From assembly GCA_945859605.1 (NCBI GenBank), contig OX243827.1, positions 5,005,845 to 5,069,844 on the forward strand: a stretch of 64,000 bases of DNA. The letters are read 5' to 3'. A program made the translations under genes and the position numbers. Numbering within the stretch: position 1 is the first letter of the stretch; every line of letters begins with the position of its first letter. This DNA is from Lumbricus rubellus (Eukaryota; Annelida; Clitellata; Crassiclitellata; Lumbricidae). The notes beneath the pieces were generated by a model, which made no database searches, was not told where the DNA came from, and was given only the letters and a program-made list of their open reading frames with translations. Below are positions 1 to 9,984 of this stretch, in pieces.

Positions 1-276
1 GACTATGATAGGTTGGTATGAGAAATCGCCTGTGATTGGTCGGTACGAATTAGAAAAACATATGAATGGTCGGTACGAATTAGACGGCGACTTCAATATG
101 GATACGTGATACTCTCTCTAGTTATATATTTATTGTATAATACATCTCTATGCCCCCCCCCAACTTTTGAGGTGCTCGGGACGGTTTCCCCCTCCACCCC
201 AGACTTCTGACGAGAGGTTTGGGACGGTCCCTCACAACTTTTGCCACTGACTGCTGCAAATAGCCCTTTCAATATA
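1..276. other. No recognisable gene; left flank of a mariner-type MITE
   Basis: I see no coding similarity here. It contains a repeated short phrase (GGTCGGTACGAATTAGA, twice within 1-90), a poly-C tract near 151-161 and a direct repeat around GGGACGGT (178-186 and 221-229). It ends with the TA dinucleotide (275-276) that is duplicated at the far side of the adjoining element. Confidence 0.5.
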
Positions 277-1322
277 CAGGGTGGCGCATAAAAAGTGAGA
301 CCGCCTAGCATAATGTCAAATACTAAATTATTTTTTAAAGTTTTTCTTCCACAAAAAACAAGTAAGCTGTTGCCAAATGTTTATTCGTACATAATCAGAA
401 ATAAAATTCAATGTGTTCACCTCGGTTCTCGGCAGGTTTTGTCTAAGCGTCGGCATCACTGGTCAATGCTTCTGTTTATAAACCGCCAAGGGAATTTTTG
501 CCACTCTTCAACAATGGCCAGTTTCGAATATCCAGGAGCAATCCTTGTCTTAAGACGTGATCACAATAGGTACCGTACACTCACTGCTCAGTGTGCTCAC
601 CCTAGCTTCAGGTTCAGCGATCAACACACTGGTTTTCTCATCCGAGACACCCTCCCGACCGAAGCCATGATGCAACGACTGAAATGTTCACGTGCGCTAA
701 TGAGTGACCAGTTCGTTGCTGGAACATTTTTCTTGCATCAGAATAAACACTATCATTTTGAGAATTAACCCATTGTGACAAGAGTAAATGTCTTTTCGTC
801 TGTAAACCAAATGCTTCGTAGGCCTACACTTTTCTCGTTTGGAAATAGGCCAACTAATTGTTGACTTCGCTGCCGGTGTCTTAATTTGCAGTTTTGGTTT
901 ACAACAATACTTGCCATATTACGCGTTGGGATACACGGTTGTATAGTTGCAAACTTTGATCTATAATGCGCTGCACTGTTCTTTGTGATATGTCAGTTTC
1001 TCCTTAAATTTACAATTGACTCTTGTGGCTGTGTGAATTATCATCCTGGCTGAAAATCAGCTCACTCGCGCACAGAACATTCCGTACTATTTTAACGAAC
1101 TTCGGGTAGCCGCTTCCTGATTTAAGCGCTGTCGCAGCCTACCATCGGCATCAATTTGACATAAAATATAAAGATGGCGACCGGAAGTACACGAATTATT
1201 GACGTCACACGCTGAGTTAATGATCCAGGATAATTTTAAAGCTTAAAAACCGCCAAAACATAATTTAATATTATAATACAAAAAATTTAACGAGGCGGTC
1301 TCACTTTTCATGCGCCACCCTG
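277..1322. mobile_element. Non-autonomous mariner/Tc1-type element with TA target duplication
   Basis: Both ends carry a matching inverted repeat of about 30 bp beginning CAGGGTGGCGCAT. The element is flanked by TA on both sides (275-276 and 1323-1324), as expected of the IS630-Tc1-mariner group. It is 1,046 bp long and I see no recognisable transposase. One open frame at 295-768 reads through the left TIR and has no recognised motif, so I treat it as non-coding. Mobilisation would have to be in trans. Confidence 0.8.
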
Positions 1323-1388
1323 TAGATGAGCATATTGTAGCGGAACCAGAGCTGGGCGAAAACACCGGAGCCGATACCAGCCCCGGTC

Positions 1389-2649
1389 GCATATTAACAT
1401 TCTCTACGTGATTTCGTAGCACGCAGGCCGCACGAACCGTTTTAATTGGCCGGTTCTAAAAAATGAATATACACGAGCTGTGACGTCACTGCCGTTTGAC
1501 AAGCTCACACGTTAGTAAAGTAAATAAGTGAGTAAGTCTTATATTTTTTAATCTAACAAGGCCTAGCTGCCAAACAGCACACTTGTGAACAACATTCTAA
1601 ATATAATTCGGCAATCTAATAAATTGTCGGTTAATTAATTCACCGCCACAGACAAACCCATTATACAAAATTTTATATGCAAAAATTAATTCACCTCCGG
1701 TTATGAAATTAAATAAATTAGAATCGCCATGCGCATTTCACATTTCTAGCGACAACTCGTCTGTAGGTTAGGCGACTCACGCATTGATGAAATAAGAGCT
1801 GGTGTCATGAAAATGTTGGGTTTTTTTTAGCTTAAATGGAAGCTGGATTAATGATTTTCATTCATGTATTTCAACGTGCATCCAACTTCGACTTCAGATG
1901 TAAAATTACCTTCAGCCAGCTTAAATTTCTCGCTCGTTATTTTCGTCAATCCAGCTTCTATTTAGGATTTAAAAATACCCTCATCCAGCTTCCATTACTA
2001 AAGCGTTTTTCATCAATCCAGCTGTTATTTCAGATATAGAAATATCTTCAGCCAGCTTTTATTTCTCATGCGTTATTTTCGTCAATCCAGCTTCTATTTA
2101 ACCTGTTAAAGAACCATGATACAGATTCCATTTCTCCTGCGTTTTTTCATCAATCCAACCTATATTTCACCTGTAAAAAACCTTCATCCAGCTAGCTTCC
2201 ATTTCTCTAACAACCAGTGAGTAAATAAAAAATGTACGTCTCTAAAAACCAGTGAGTAGCCTAAAATACGGCAAACTGTGGCGGTGAAGCAAGTTCAATC
2301 AACCGACAAGGTAGAATGCGATGCACAATTTTTCAATGGGCTTTTGCATTGAGCTATTGTCAGATTGGATGTATTGACTATATATATTGATTATTATCTA
2401 TCAAGCTGATTGCTAAAGTCTCATCAGTCTGTTACGGTTTTATGCGAAAGTCGTGAAAAATCACCGAAGTCCGCCATGTTTATCTCGTACGACAACTTAC
2501 TAGAACGGATAAGTGCGCATGTCGTTGCTCATGAATATTCAACTAGAGCGCAAAAGTACGTTGGTAGCTCACAATGAATAATCATTCTTTAGAACCAACC
2601 AATGATACGGCGTCTATGCTACGAACTCGCCTAGAGAATGTTAATATGC
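1389..2649. mobile_element. MULE-type non-autonomous element with 9-bp target duplication
   Basis: The ends are an imperfect inverted repeat of roughly 85 bp starting GCATATTAACATTCTCTA. The direct repeat GCCCCGGTC flanks it at 1380-1388 and 2650-2658. A 9-bp duplication with long TIRs is typical of Mutator-like elements. The interior contains no transposase and is largely the AGCTGG-type minisatellite annotated separately. The superfamily call is inference from TSD length and TIR size. Confidence 0.75.
1834..2205. repeat. Degenerate minisatellite, unit about 65-75 bp
   Basis: About five units repeat the phrases CATCAATCCAGCTTCTATTT and (C)CAGCTTCCATTTCTC, with A/T-rich spacers. A related repeat in the opposite orientation occurs inside a different transposon at 42664-43010 and in its duplicate at 54629-54975. 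Confidence 0.75.
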
Positions 2650-2671
2650 GCCCCGGTCGTCAGAGTGCCGT

Positions 2672-3120
2672 TGTCACGAAATAGAGTATCCCCGTATTAA
2701 TCGTATCCCCCCAAAAGAGGAAAAGTCAAAAAGCCACTTCCGCGTGAATTTATTTTTTGCAAATTAATTTTCATCTGCTTTGTTTTGACCAATGACACTA
2801 ACGGGTATGTTTATTTTTTTATTTTGAAATTTTTTGCTTTGGTTTTAGAGCACTTAAAACTTTTGAAACACTTAAAAACACCTAGAGTCACTAAATAATT
2901 TCGAGTTGCCTTTCTCTGAACATTGCTTAGGACACTTAAAACAATTAGAGTCACTTTAAATTTTGATTAAAGAATAAATATTTCAATTATACGCATTTTT
3001 CAAAAAATGGGATAGAATGGTTTATCCCCCCGGATAGTCTAGACCGGTTAATTCCATCCGGGGGGATAGACTAATTCATCCCCCCGGATAGCTTTCTGGG
3101 GGATAATCCTTTTCGCGACA
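2672..3120. mobile_element. Short TGT...ACA transposon derivative with CCGT target duplication
   Basis: The left end begins TGTCACGAAA and the right end is its inverted counterpart ending TTTCGCGACA. The 4-bp direct repeat CCGT flanks the unit at 2668-2671 and 3121-3124. The interior holds several copies of TATCCCCCCGGAT and no coding region. TGT...ACA ends with a 4-bp CCG-type target recall Ginger-like cut-and-paste elements, but no transposase is present to confirm this. It resembles in design, not in sequence, the elements at 18053-19974 and 42039-44358. Confidence 0.65.
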
Positions 3121-3195
3121 CCGTCAGTCAGTTCGCGGGACTAGGCTTAAACACGTTTATTTTAAGAGCAGCGATGACAATGCAGATTTCACAGT

Positions 3196-3650
3196 AGGCA
3201 GCGTTGCCACTCTGAAAAATTAAAAAACCCAAGTTAGTCGGTCGAAAAACCCAAGAAAACCCAAGTTGCCCAAATCTTCCGAAATTTTCAGATTTTTCGC
3301 CCAAAAATTTCTGATGACCTTTTTTAGTCCTTCAGCCGAAAATTTTAGAGAAATATTAGCATTTGGCCGTCCCAAAAATCTGATGACCTTTTTTTTTAGT
3401 CATTTGTCCTAAATCTTAAGAAAAAGGCCAAAAATTTCTGGCTCGCAAGGAAAAAACCCAAGCTTTTCACGAAAAAAACCCAAATTTTTCTCGAAAACCC
3501 AATTTCCCGAGTTTTTTTTAAAAAAAACCCAAAAAAATTTGGGCGGAAAAAAACATGAAAAAACCCAAGTTCTTCGCAAAAAACCCCATTTCCCAAGTTC
3601 GGATTTTAAAAAAACAAGATCTTGTGAAAAAACCCAAGGAGGGGCAAAGC
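3196..3650. repeat. Low-complexity AAACCCAAG-rich tandem region
   Basis: Many imperfect copies of AAAACCCAAG are mixed with two copies of TCTGATGACCTTTTTT (near 3312 and 3377). Apparent open frames on the minus strand are phenylalanine-rich products of the repeat and are not called as genes. Confidence 0.7.
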
Positions 3651-3659
3651 TGACAGTAG

Positions 3660-3850
3660 GCTACAGTTCACAGCGATTTCTATAGCGACATGATTCAGAA
3701 AGTCGATGCACAGTTCACAGCGATTTCGGAAGTAGCAGAAATTAAAATGTGAATGCAGATCGCAGCAACTTATAGCGTCATAAGTCAAAATGTGAATGCA
3801 GATCGCAGCAACTTCTGTAACGCCAGGTCGTAGCAGTCGATGCACAGAGT
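3660..3850. repeat. Short tandem repeat cluster
   Basis: A 28-bp unit containing GTGAATGCAGATCGCAGCAA occurs at 3744-3771 and 3787-3814. The phrases GTCGATGCACAG and CAGTTCACAGCGATTTC also occur twice. The region to 4003 shows nothing else I can support. Confidence 0.7.
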
Positions 3851-4003
3851 TGCCGAACTTCCAGACCGATGCCTAACTCAAGGCTGAGTTTCAGGACTTA
3901 CACCTCTACCAGTCTGTCGTTACTCAGGATTGCGTCTTACTGCTACTCGAGCCTGACTTCAACTGTCAGCTTTCAAGTCAAGTTCATTTATTTCCACAAC
4001 ATA

Positions 4004-4220
4004 CAGGGTGGCTGAAAAAAAATGTACCACCGGATAAAATGCGATAACTTCGCAACCGACGGACATTTCTGTGTGAAAATTTTCCAATTTGCAGGGGAAT
4101 GAATTTCCAACAATCCCTGAAAGTTTCACTTGAAATTTTCATGCTTGCAAAAGTTACAGCTGTTCAAACTTAAAATTTTGTTGTTTCAAATATCCGGAGA
4201 ATCAAGCTCCAATACAATGT
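4004..4220. mobile_element. Single mariner-like terminus
   Basis: CAGGGTGGCTGAAAAAAAAT follows TA at 4002-4003 and looks like the 5' end of another mariner-type element, different from the one at 277-1322. I find no matching right end, so this is a truncated fragment whose end near 4220 is uncertain. Confidence 0.45.
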
Positions 4221-4257
4221 GGCTTCACTCAGATTTTTTGCAAATTCCATCATAAGA

Positions 4258-4498
4258 AATGATGATGATGTCCTACGACCTCACTAAGAGCTTAGATATG
4301 TAAAGAGGTATGTCTACAAGACCCATAGATTTACTATTATCAAGCTCCATCAGCAATGACCTGATTTCCTCTGTATCCGTTGGACCCAAAAATAGTGAAC
4401 AGTCAAAATGTTTTTTCATGAAATTAGTATGATCAATCCCAGGTTCAGCTATTTTAGCAGCTAAGTTAGGGCCAATTTCGGTAAAGTACTTATTGAAA
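4258..4498 (-). pseudogene. L2/CR1-like reverse transcriptase fragment (downstream half)
   Basis: Read on the minus strand this encodes a stretch with FNKYFTEIGPNLA and MELDNSKSMG, typical of the region just before the palm domain in L2/CR1-like reverse transcriptases. It continues, in frame sense, the fragment at 6520-7030 on the same strand. The two are separated by an RTE-like segment, so this was one LINE copy before that insertion. It is truncated near 4258. Confidence 0.65.
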
Positions 4499-6519
4499 GG
4501 GGTGGATATGGGGTACCATGCGCCTCAAAACAGCCTCTGCTATCCAATTGCCCACCACGACACCTACACGTGGTCCCCCTGTTGGAAGCAGAGTGCGTGG
4601 TGGACGACCGAATAATCGCCGGTATATATGCGATGCCCCATGGGAAAAGAAGCCGAAGGACGGACGATGGAGGACATCGACGCTGGGAGATGGTGTCTCC
4701 AGAAAAAAACACCGAGAGGAAGGAAACGGGAACCCACCTCTCTACATTTCCCAAGATAAACGTACAATGGATCAATTAAAGAATTTCGATAACGACGTGA
4801 ACGATCCAACCCAGTCAATGACGGGAAGGGTCGCGTTCGGCAGGAGAGGGAGCAAGGCCTCTTCGGTCGTCAACCAGCGAAAACCTTGCAAAGAGGAAAA
4901 AGAGGAAAAAGAAGAGGAAAAAGAAGAAGTCAAAGGAGAAAAAGAAACAATCAATGTAGGAACATGGAATGTGAGAACCATGCTGAGACCTGGGAAACTA
5001 GCAAATGTAATACGAGAGATGAAGCGAGCAAAACTGGATATTCTGGGTGTGGCGGAAGTAAGGTGGCAAGAGGAAGGAGATTTTATGAGTGAGGGAATAA
5101 GAGTGATTCACACGGAGGGAAAGGAGGGTCAGAGTGGAGTGGCCATACTACTAGAAGAGAGGATAGCAAAGTGTGTAACAAGAATAGAACATCATAAAGA
5201 CAGACTACTGATGGTGGAAATAAGAGCCTATCCAGTGGACATCACGGTGTTACAAGTGTATATGCCAACAACAGCAAGTGAAGAGGAAGAGATAGATGAA
5301 ATGTATGAAGTTATTGAAGAAAAACTGTGCAACATCAAGGGAAGGGACTACACAATAATCATGGGAGATTGGAATGCATCGGTCGGAGAAGGTCGGGAAG
5401 GAAATTATATTGGAAAGTATGGTATGGGAAGAAGAAATGAAAGAGGACAAAAACTGGTAGACTTTTGTAGGAGACAAAAACTAGTTGCAACAAACACTTG
5501 GTTCCAACAGGAAAAACGAAGAAGATATACATGGAAGGCACCGGGGGATGTAGCTCGCTACCAGCTAGATTATAATGGTTAAGGAAAGATTCAGGAATAG
5601 CGTAAAGAAATCTAGAGCCATGCCAGGAGCAGATGCTGATACAGATCACAACTTGGTGGCAATGAAAGTCCATCTGCAACTAAAATTCATTAGAAAGAAG
5701 GAGACAACAATGAAGAGACGGAATAGAGTAAATCTAAAGACCAAAGAAGAAGAGCTATCTCAGAAAATCGAAGATAGCATAACAGAAAAAGGAGAAGTAA
5801 CAACAGAGGAAAGATGGAAGACACTCAAAGATGTCATTATAAAAGAGGCAACGGAAACAGTAGGACATCAAAAAGGAGCGATGCCAAGAAAACCATGGAT
5901 TACAGAAGAAATGATACAGGAAATGGAAGAAAGACGGCAGTGGAAACATCAGAGTACAGACAAGGCAAAGCAGGAATACAAAAGATTAAACAATAAACTC
6001 AGAAGAACAACAGAAAAAGCGAGAGAGCAATGGTGGGAAGATCAATGTAGAGACTTAGAGGAACTACAGAAAGCGGGGAGATATGACAAAGTGTACGAAA
6101 CAGTGAAAAGAATCACAAAGAAGAAGACAACAGGAGAAGGAATCCCAGTGCAGGATAAAAATGGAATGCTGCTGCAAGATCCTAAAGAAGTAAGAGAAAG
6201 ATGGAAAGAATATGTGGAAGAGCTATATCAGAGCAAAAAGAGGCCCACGCAGATCATGGATGAAACAATAGCAGAGGACAATGAGAGTATAGGACCGGAG
6301 ATATTGAGAGAGGAAGTGCTAGCAGCCATCAAAGAAATGAAAGATAGTAAAACAGAAGGAAGTGATAATATACCGGCTGAAATACTCAAATGTCTAGGAG
6401 AAAAGGCAATGAACGAACTTGTTACACTATGCCAAGACATATACACATCAGGAATTTGGCCGGAGGATTTTTTAGAAACCATCATGATGCCAATAAATAA
6501 AAAGCCAAATGCAAACAAA
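4499..6519 (+). mobile_element. RTE-like LINE fragment: endonuclease plus start of reverse transcriptase
   Basis: Two overlapping frames (4518-5582 and 5575-about 6510) form one disrupted ORF. The first has a lysine/glutamate-rich linker and then an APE-type endonuclease with GTWNVRTM, VAEVRW and GDWNASVG. The second continues with TDHNLVAM, then a basic connector and the start of the RT domain (SDNIPAEILK). The frame break is a one-base shift near 5575. The copy stops abruptly in the early RT, at KKPNA, and returns directly into an L2-like LINE on the opposite strand. It therefore lacks its own 3' end, unusual for a LINE insertion. It is not functional. Confidence 0.8.
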
Positions 6520-7030
6520 ATGTTAGCAATGGATTGGGAATCCGTTATTAATACATTATCTATATTAATAGCTTTAATACTAGTTTCATTATGATTAATT
6601 ATTAATTTTATAGTTTTCCAGGTTTGTCTCAAATTATTTTTATACACATCAAATTTTAAAGCATAGTACTGTTTTTCACTAATGCGCAAAAGAGATGTCA
6701 ACTTATTTTTATATACTTTACATTTTTTAATATATCTTTTCTCAGATACCACTTGTACAGTTTATTCTTATGTTTTATAGATTTAATAAGGGCAGGTGTT
6801 AACCATGGTTTCAATTTAGTTCTATATTGTCTTTTACGTTTGAATAAGAGATGAAAACAAGAGTCAAATGCACCCTCAACCTATCTATGAATAAGGAATA
6901 GGAAATATCAGGATTTGGTTCTCCAAGGATTTCTTCCCAAGTCCAGTGACTGACAAGATCATTTAGTGCCTCAAAGTTACTATTATCTGGTCCTCCATTT
7001 ATATAATTATTTGGATAAAGATTTAACATT
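6520..7030 (-). pseudogene. L2/CR1-like LINE fragment (upstream half)
   Basis: Minus-strand translation shows KPWLTPALIKSIKHKN, YYALKFDVYKNN and ITDSQSIANI, the linker between endonuclease and reverse transcriptase in L2/CR1-like LINEs. It is frameshifted. Its end joins the fragment at 4258-4498 if the RTE-like block is removed. Between 7031 and 7209 I see no recognisable coding sequence. Confidence 0.65.
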
Positions 7031-7209
7031 GGAACTCCTAAGATTCATACTACACACGCTATTAAATGAAACATCATTTTAGAGCCACTCACATTCAATA
7101 CAACTAAGATTTGTCCTGCAAAAATCATAGTAACATACAAGGGTAACTTCCCTTGATGCAATAAATGCGAAAGCCAATAGAAAAGATAAGTATAACGAAA
7201 AAACCAGCA

Positions 7210-7350
7210 ACATATTGTGCATTCAAAAGTAACAGCAAATTGCATAAAGGCGTGCTCAGCCAATTCGTAGTTATCGACTTATCGAGCGAAAAGAGCAGCG
7301 GTAAACACCGTCGCGGATTAGACGAATTTTACATTACTAATTTCAATTAA
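7210..7350 (+). pseudogene. Packaging ATPase remnant (C-terminus)
   Basis: The last 45 or so codons match the C-terminus of the intact packaging ATPase at 35753-36541, including FVVIDLSSEK and RGLDEFYI. The Walker motifs and everything upstream are missing. It ends at a TAA at 7348-7350 and is followed directly by the penton remnant, the same order as in the intact element. Confidence 0.75.
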
Positions 7351-7683
7351 AAATAATATAATATACTAATAACAAAATGGAAAGACTTCTCGAAAAAGAT
7401 AGCTGAAAATACAGCACAGACTGCGAGTAACATTTTGGTGGACAACGAAAAGAAAAGAAACGCACGAATAAAAACGAAAAACAATCCGATAATCGAACTA
7501 GACAAAACCAAAAAATATGAAATGCCTCTGGAAGATACTTACTACGTGTTTCCGAATATAGACGCGAGCAACAACAACTTCGGATATTCGCCGGACAATG
7601 GGGCGACATGGTTTGATGTAGAATTTTGTAGATAGCCTATTCCGGAAGGGTCCTATGAACTCGCGGATATAAATGACTAATTG

Positions 7684-7906
7684 TTTGTTTGTTTGTTTGT
7701 TTGTTTGTTTGTATGGGCACTTGTTATAGCGCCCCTTCAAGCTCTCGCTACTCAGAGGCGCTCCCGAATGCAGAGCGGACACGCCGAAGCGCTGAGCAAG
7801 TGTGAGTGAAGAACTTGCCCAAGGTTCTTACGCGGCGAGGTGGATTCGAACCTCGAACCTTCCGGCTACAAGGCAGCGACGCCACCACTACACCACCGCA
7901 CCCCAC
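7684..7906 (-). mobile_element. tRNA-derived SINE in the penton remnant
   Basis: On the minus strand the head resembles a tRNA, with an A-box-like GTGTAGTGGTGG segment and a B-box GGTTCGAATCC. The tail includes GGGAGCGCCTCTGAGTAG, shared with L2-like LINE 3' ends in this window, and ends in a (CAAA)n tract. AATTG flanks it (7679-7683 and 7907-7911), and the penton reading frame resumes after the second copy. Confidence 0.8.
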
Positions 7907-8159
7907 AATTGAAGAAATCATGAAAGAGAACGACCATTACGATACTGCAAACTCAGAATATCGCATTACATTAGAACCAAACACTAATACGTTGAAGGGG
8001 TTCAAGGCGGTGCTGACTATCGCTTCGAATTACGAGGTCGATCTTACAACCCCGAACTCGATTAGAACGGCTCTAGGTTTCGATAGTCGCGTATACAAAG
8101 CCGCGTATAACGAATCGGAGAATATTGTGAATATAATGAATATAGATAGCTATATAGAT

Positions 8160-8350
8160 AGCCCGGTAGAGTAATGGTTAACACGCTGGCCAAGAATTGC
8201 GAGAGGTAGCAGGTTCGAGCCACCGTTGGGCGGATTTGATTTGTAGGTTGCAATGTAATTGCAAAGCTGTCTGCTCAGTCTTTACTGCACAACTTGTAAA
8301 TGTAAAGCGCAGTGCGTCTTGCAGGCGTTTCATTAAACTTATTATTATTA
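8160..8350 (+). mobile_element. Second tRNA-derived SINE family
   Basis: The head contains a B-box-like GGTTCGAGCC at about 8212-8221 and a plausible A-box upstream (TAATGGTTAACACG). The 3' end is TTATTATTATTA. It interrupts the penton remnant; protein similarity stops before and restarts after it. Target duplication not resolved. Confidence 0.65.
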
Positions 8351-8581
8351 ACGATATAATCGGTGGTTCGTACTCGAATGTGTGAACGTTATTTATTCGT
8401 TTTTTCCTAGCGTTGGACCGGGTTATAAGATCATTAAAATCTCGGCTAATATAATTTATCTCCCCGTTACGATGCACACGATTTCATCGATGGAAACAAG
8501 ACTTACCGACCAAAATGGAAAACTAACATTGTCGATAAGTTTCATATTAAAGTTCAAAAGTTTATATTAGTTATATATAAA

Positions 8582-9021
8582 ATGAATCGATACACAGACG
8601 TGTGAGTTAATATTTCGGATTCAAGGACAAAAAAATCAAAATTAAACGAGCCCTTGAAGCGGGTTGGTGTTAGTATTAGACTATCTCACTACGATCTGGA
8701 GGGAGACCACGTTTTAGCTCTTACGAAAGAGCAAATTAACAAAAGAAATAAAGCTTATCAAACCGGAAAGGGAGCGACGATCAAAATGAGTAAAACGCAA
8801 GTAGATCATAATAAGAAAGTCCAAAGGGCTATAATTTACCAGTTCTAGCCACTGCTGGGAAATTTCTTCTTTCTGGCGTACTGCCTAGTTTAGCACAAAG
8901 GCGCTTTAAGCGGGTTAGGTTCTGCAGCAACTTCGAAAATAGTTGATAAAGTAAGCGGGTCGGGAGTATTGTGCGTTAAAAAAGCGGATTTGCTGGTAAC
9001 GTAAGACCGGATGGAAATGGT
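8582..9021 (+). pseudogene. Remnant of the 198-aa membrane-active-like virion protein
   Basis: It starts MNRYTDV and then matches the intact protein at 34304-34900: GVSIRLSHYDLEGDHVLALT and IKMSKTQ, later KKADL near the C-terminus. Several frameshifts and stops are present. A LINE tail interrupts it at 9022. Confidence 0.75.
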
Positions 9022-9512
9022 TTGTATTGTATTATATTTAAACATTTATAAAGCGCTTCTAGTAGGGTGAAACGTTCAGAGGCGCTCCCAGTGCGCAAGG
9101 CCCCGCGAGAAGAAACAAGTTTTGAGAAGAGACAAGGCAGAGGAGAGACTACCAGAAAGAAGTGTAGAGCGAACAGAAGGAGAAAGAGCATTCCAAAGAG
9201 AAGGACTTATTGAGACAAATGATCGAGACTGAGCAGTTCTAGACCGAAGAACCAAGAGGTCAAATCTGTTGGATGAACGATATTTTGGGGCAAGACCCTG
9301 TTGAGCCTTAATGATCAGAGTGAGGATCTTAAATTGTGTGCGAGCACGGAGAGGAAGCCAGTGACTTCATGAAACATAAAGGCAGATATGTGAGAGTACT
9401 TGGGAAGGCGGGCAATCAATCTAGCTGCTGAGTTGAAAACCGACTGTATCGGTGAAAGACGAACTTTAGGAAGACCAATGAGGAGAGCATTGCAATAGTC
9501 AAAATAGTTTTA
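9022..9512 (-). mobile_element. 3' end of an L2-like LINE
   Basis: Minus-strand frames spell the C-terminal tail of an L2/CR1-like reverse transcriptase: CNALLIGLPKV, SAARLIARLPK and WNALP-type motifs. It ends in the non-coding tail GGGAGCGCCTCTGA ... AGCGCTTTATAAAT. This tail matches those at 15622-15676, 7684-7906 and 45891-45950. It is a 5'-truncated copy lying between two Polinton gene remnants. Confidence 0.75.
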
Positions 9513-9913
9513 GTTACGGCCTCGTGACGGGAATCGGTGCTCAATTTACAGTAATCGCGCCTCCCGTTGCTATAGCTCTGGAAGGAGTCGCAGTAGAAGT
9601 TGCAGTTGCGTGATAGGCAATCTAGTTAGTTGAAAACTCGCTGGAGAAACACGAAAAGATTAAAACGTTAGCGGAAGCGAAACTCAATACGATTAGGGAT
9701 CTCATTTCGAAGGCTTTAGAAGACGATAATATTTCAGACGAAGAATATTCTGTTATTTTGAACGAACGCCTGAAATTTAACGACATGAAAGATGAAGTCA
9801 GAAGCAAAATCAAAATCGATATAGACGAAGCTGGGAACAGAAAAGCTATGGCTGAGTCGTTCCAGAATGTGTTTAGCAAAGCGTCGAAAAAGATTAAACA
9901 CAAACGTAGAACA
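9513..9913 (+). pseudogene. Remnant of the hydrophobic virion protein
   Basis: Matches the intact protein at 33152-33850 from its hydrophobic core (GIGA, PPVAIALEGVA) through EKHEKIKTLAEAKLNTI-like and DDNISDEEYS-like segments to the C-terminus. The N-terminal third is missing and the frame is broken. The dUTPase-fold-like gene present in the intact copy between this gene and its neighbour is absent here. Confidence 0.75.
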
Positions 9914-9984
9914 TAGAACATAGAACATAGAATATTTCAATGTCTTAACAAGTGTACCCAAAACGCGTTAGAACATAATACCGC

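Larger units (their letters stand above)
7372..8571 (+). pseudogene. Penton-like minor capsid protein remnant, cut by two SINEs
   Basis: Similarity to the intact penton-like protein (34927-35724) is clear in KTKNNPIIELDKTKKYEM, YYVFPNID and then ITLEPNTNTLKG, NSIRTALGF and VGPGYKII. The frame is broken by substitutions and by SINE insertions at 7684-7906 and 8160-8350. Protein order resumes correctly after each SINE, which confirms they are insertions. Non-functional. Confidence 0.85.

Noticed and set aside
295..768. 157-aa open frame inside the mariner-type MITE
   Set aside because: It starts in the TIR, has no transposase motif and no recognisable domain.
3396..3596. Phenylalanine-rich minus-strand open frame
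   Set aside because: Product of an AAACCCAAG low-complexity repeat.
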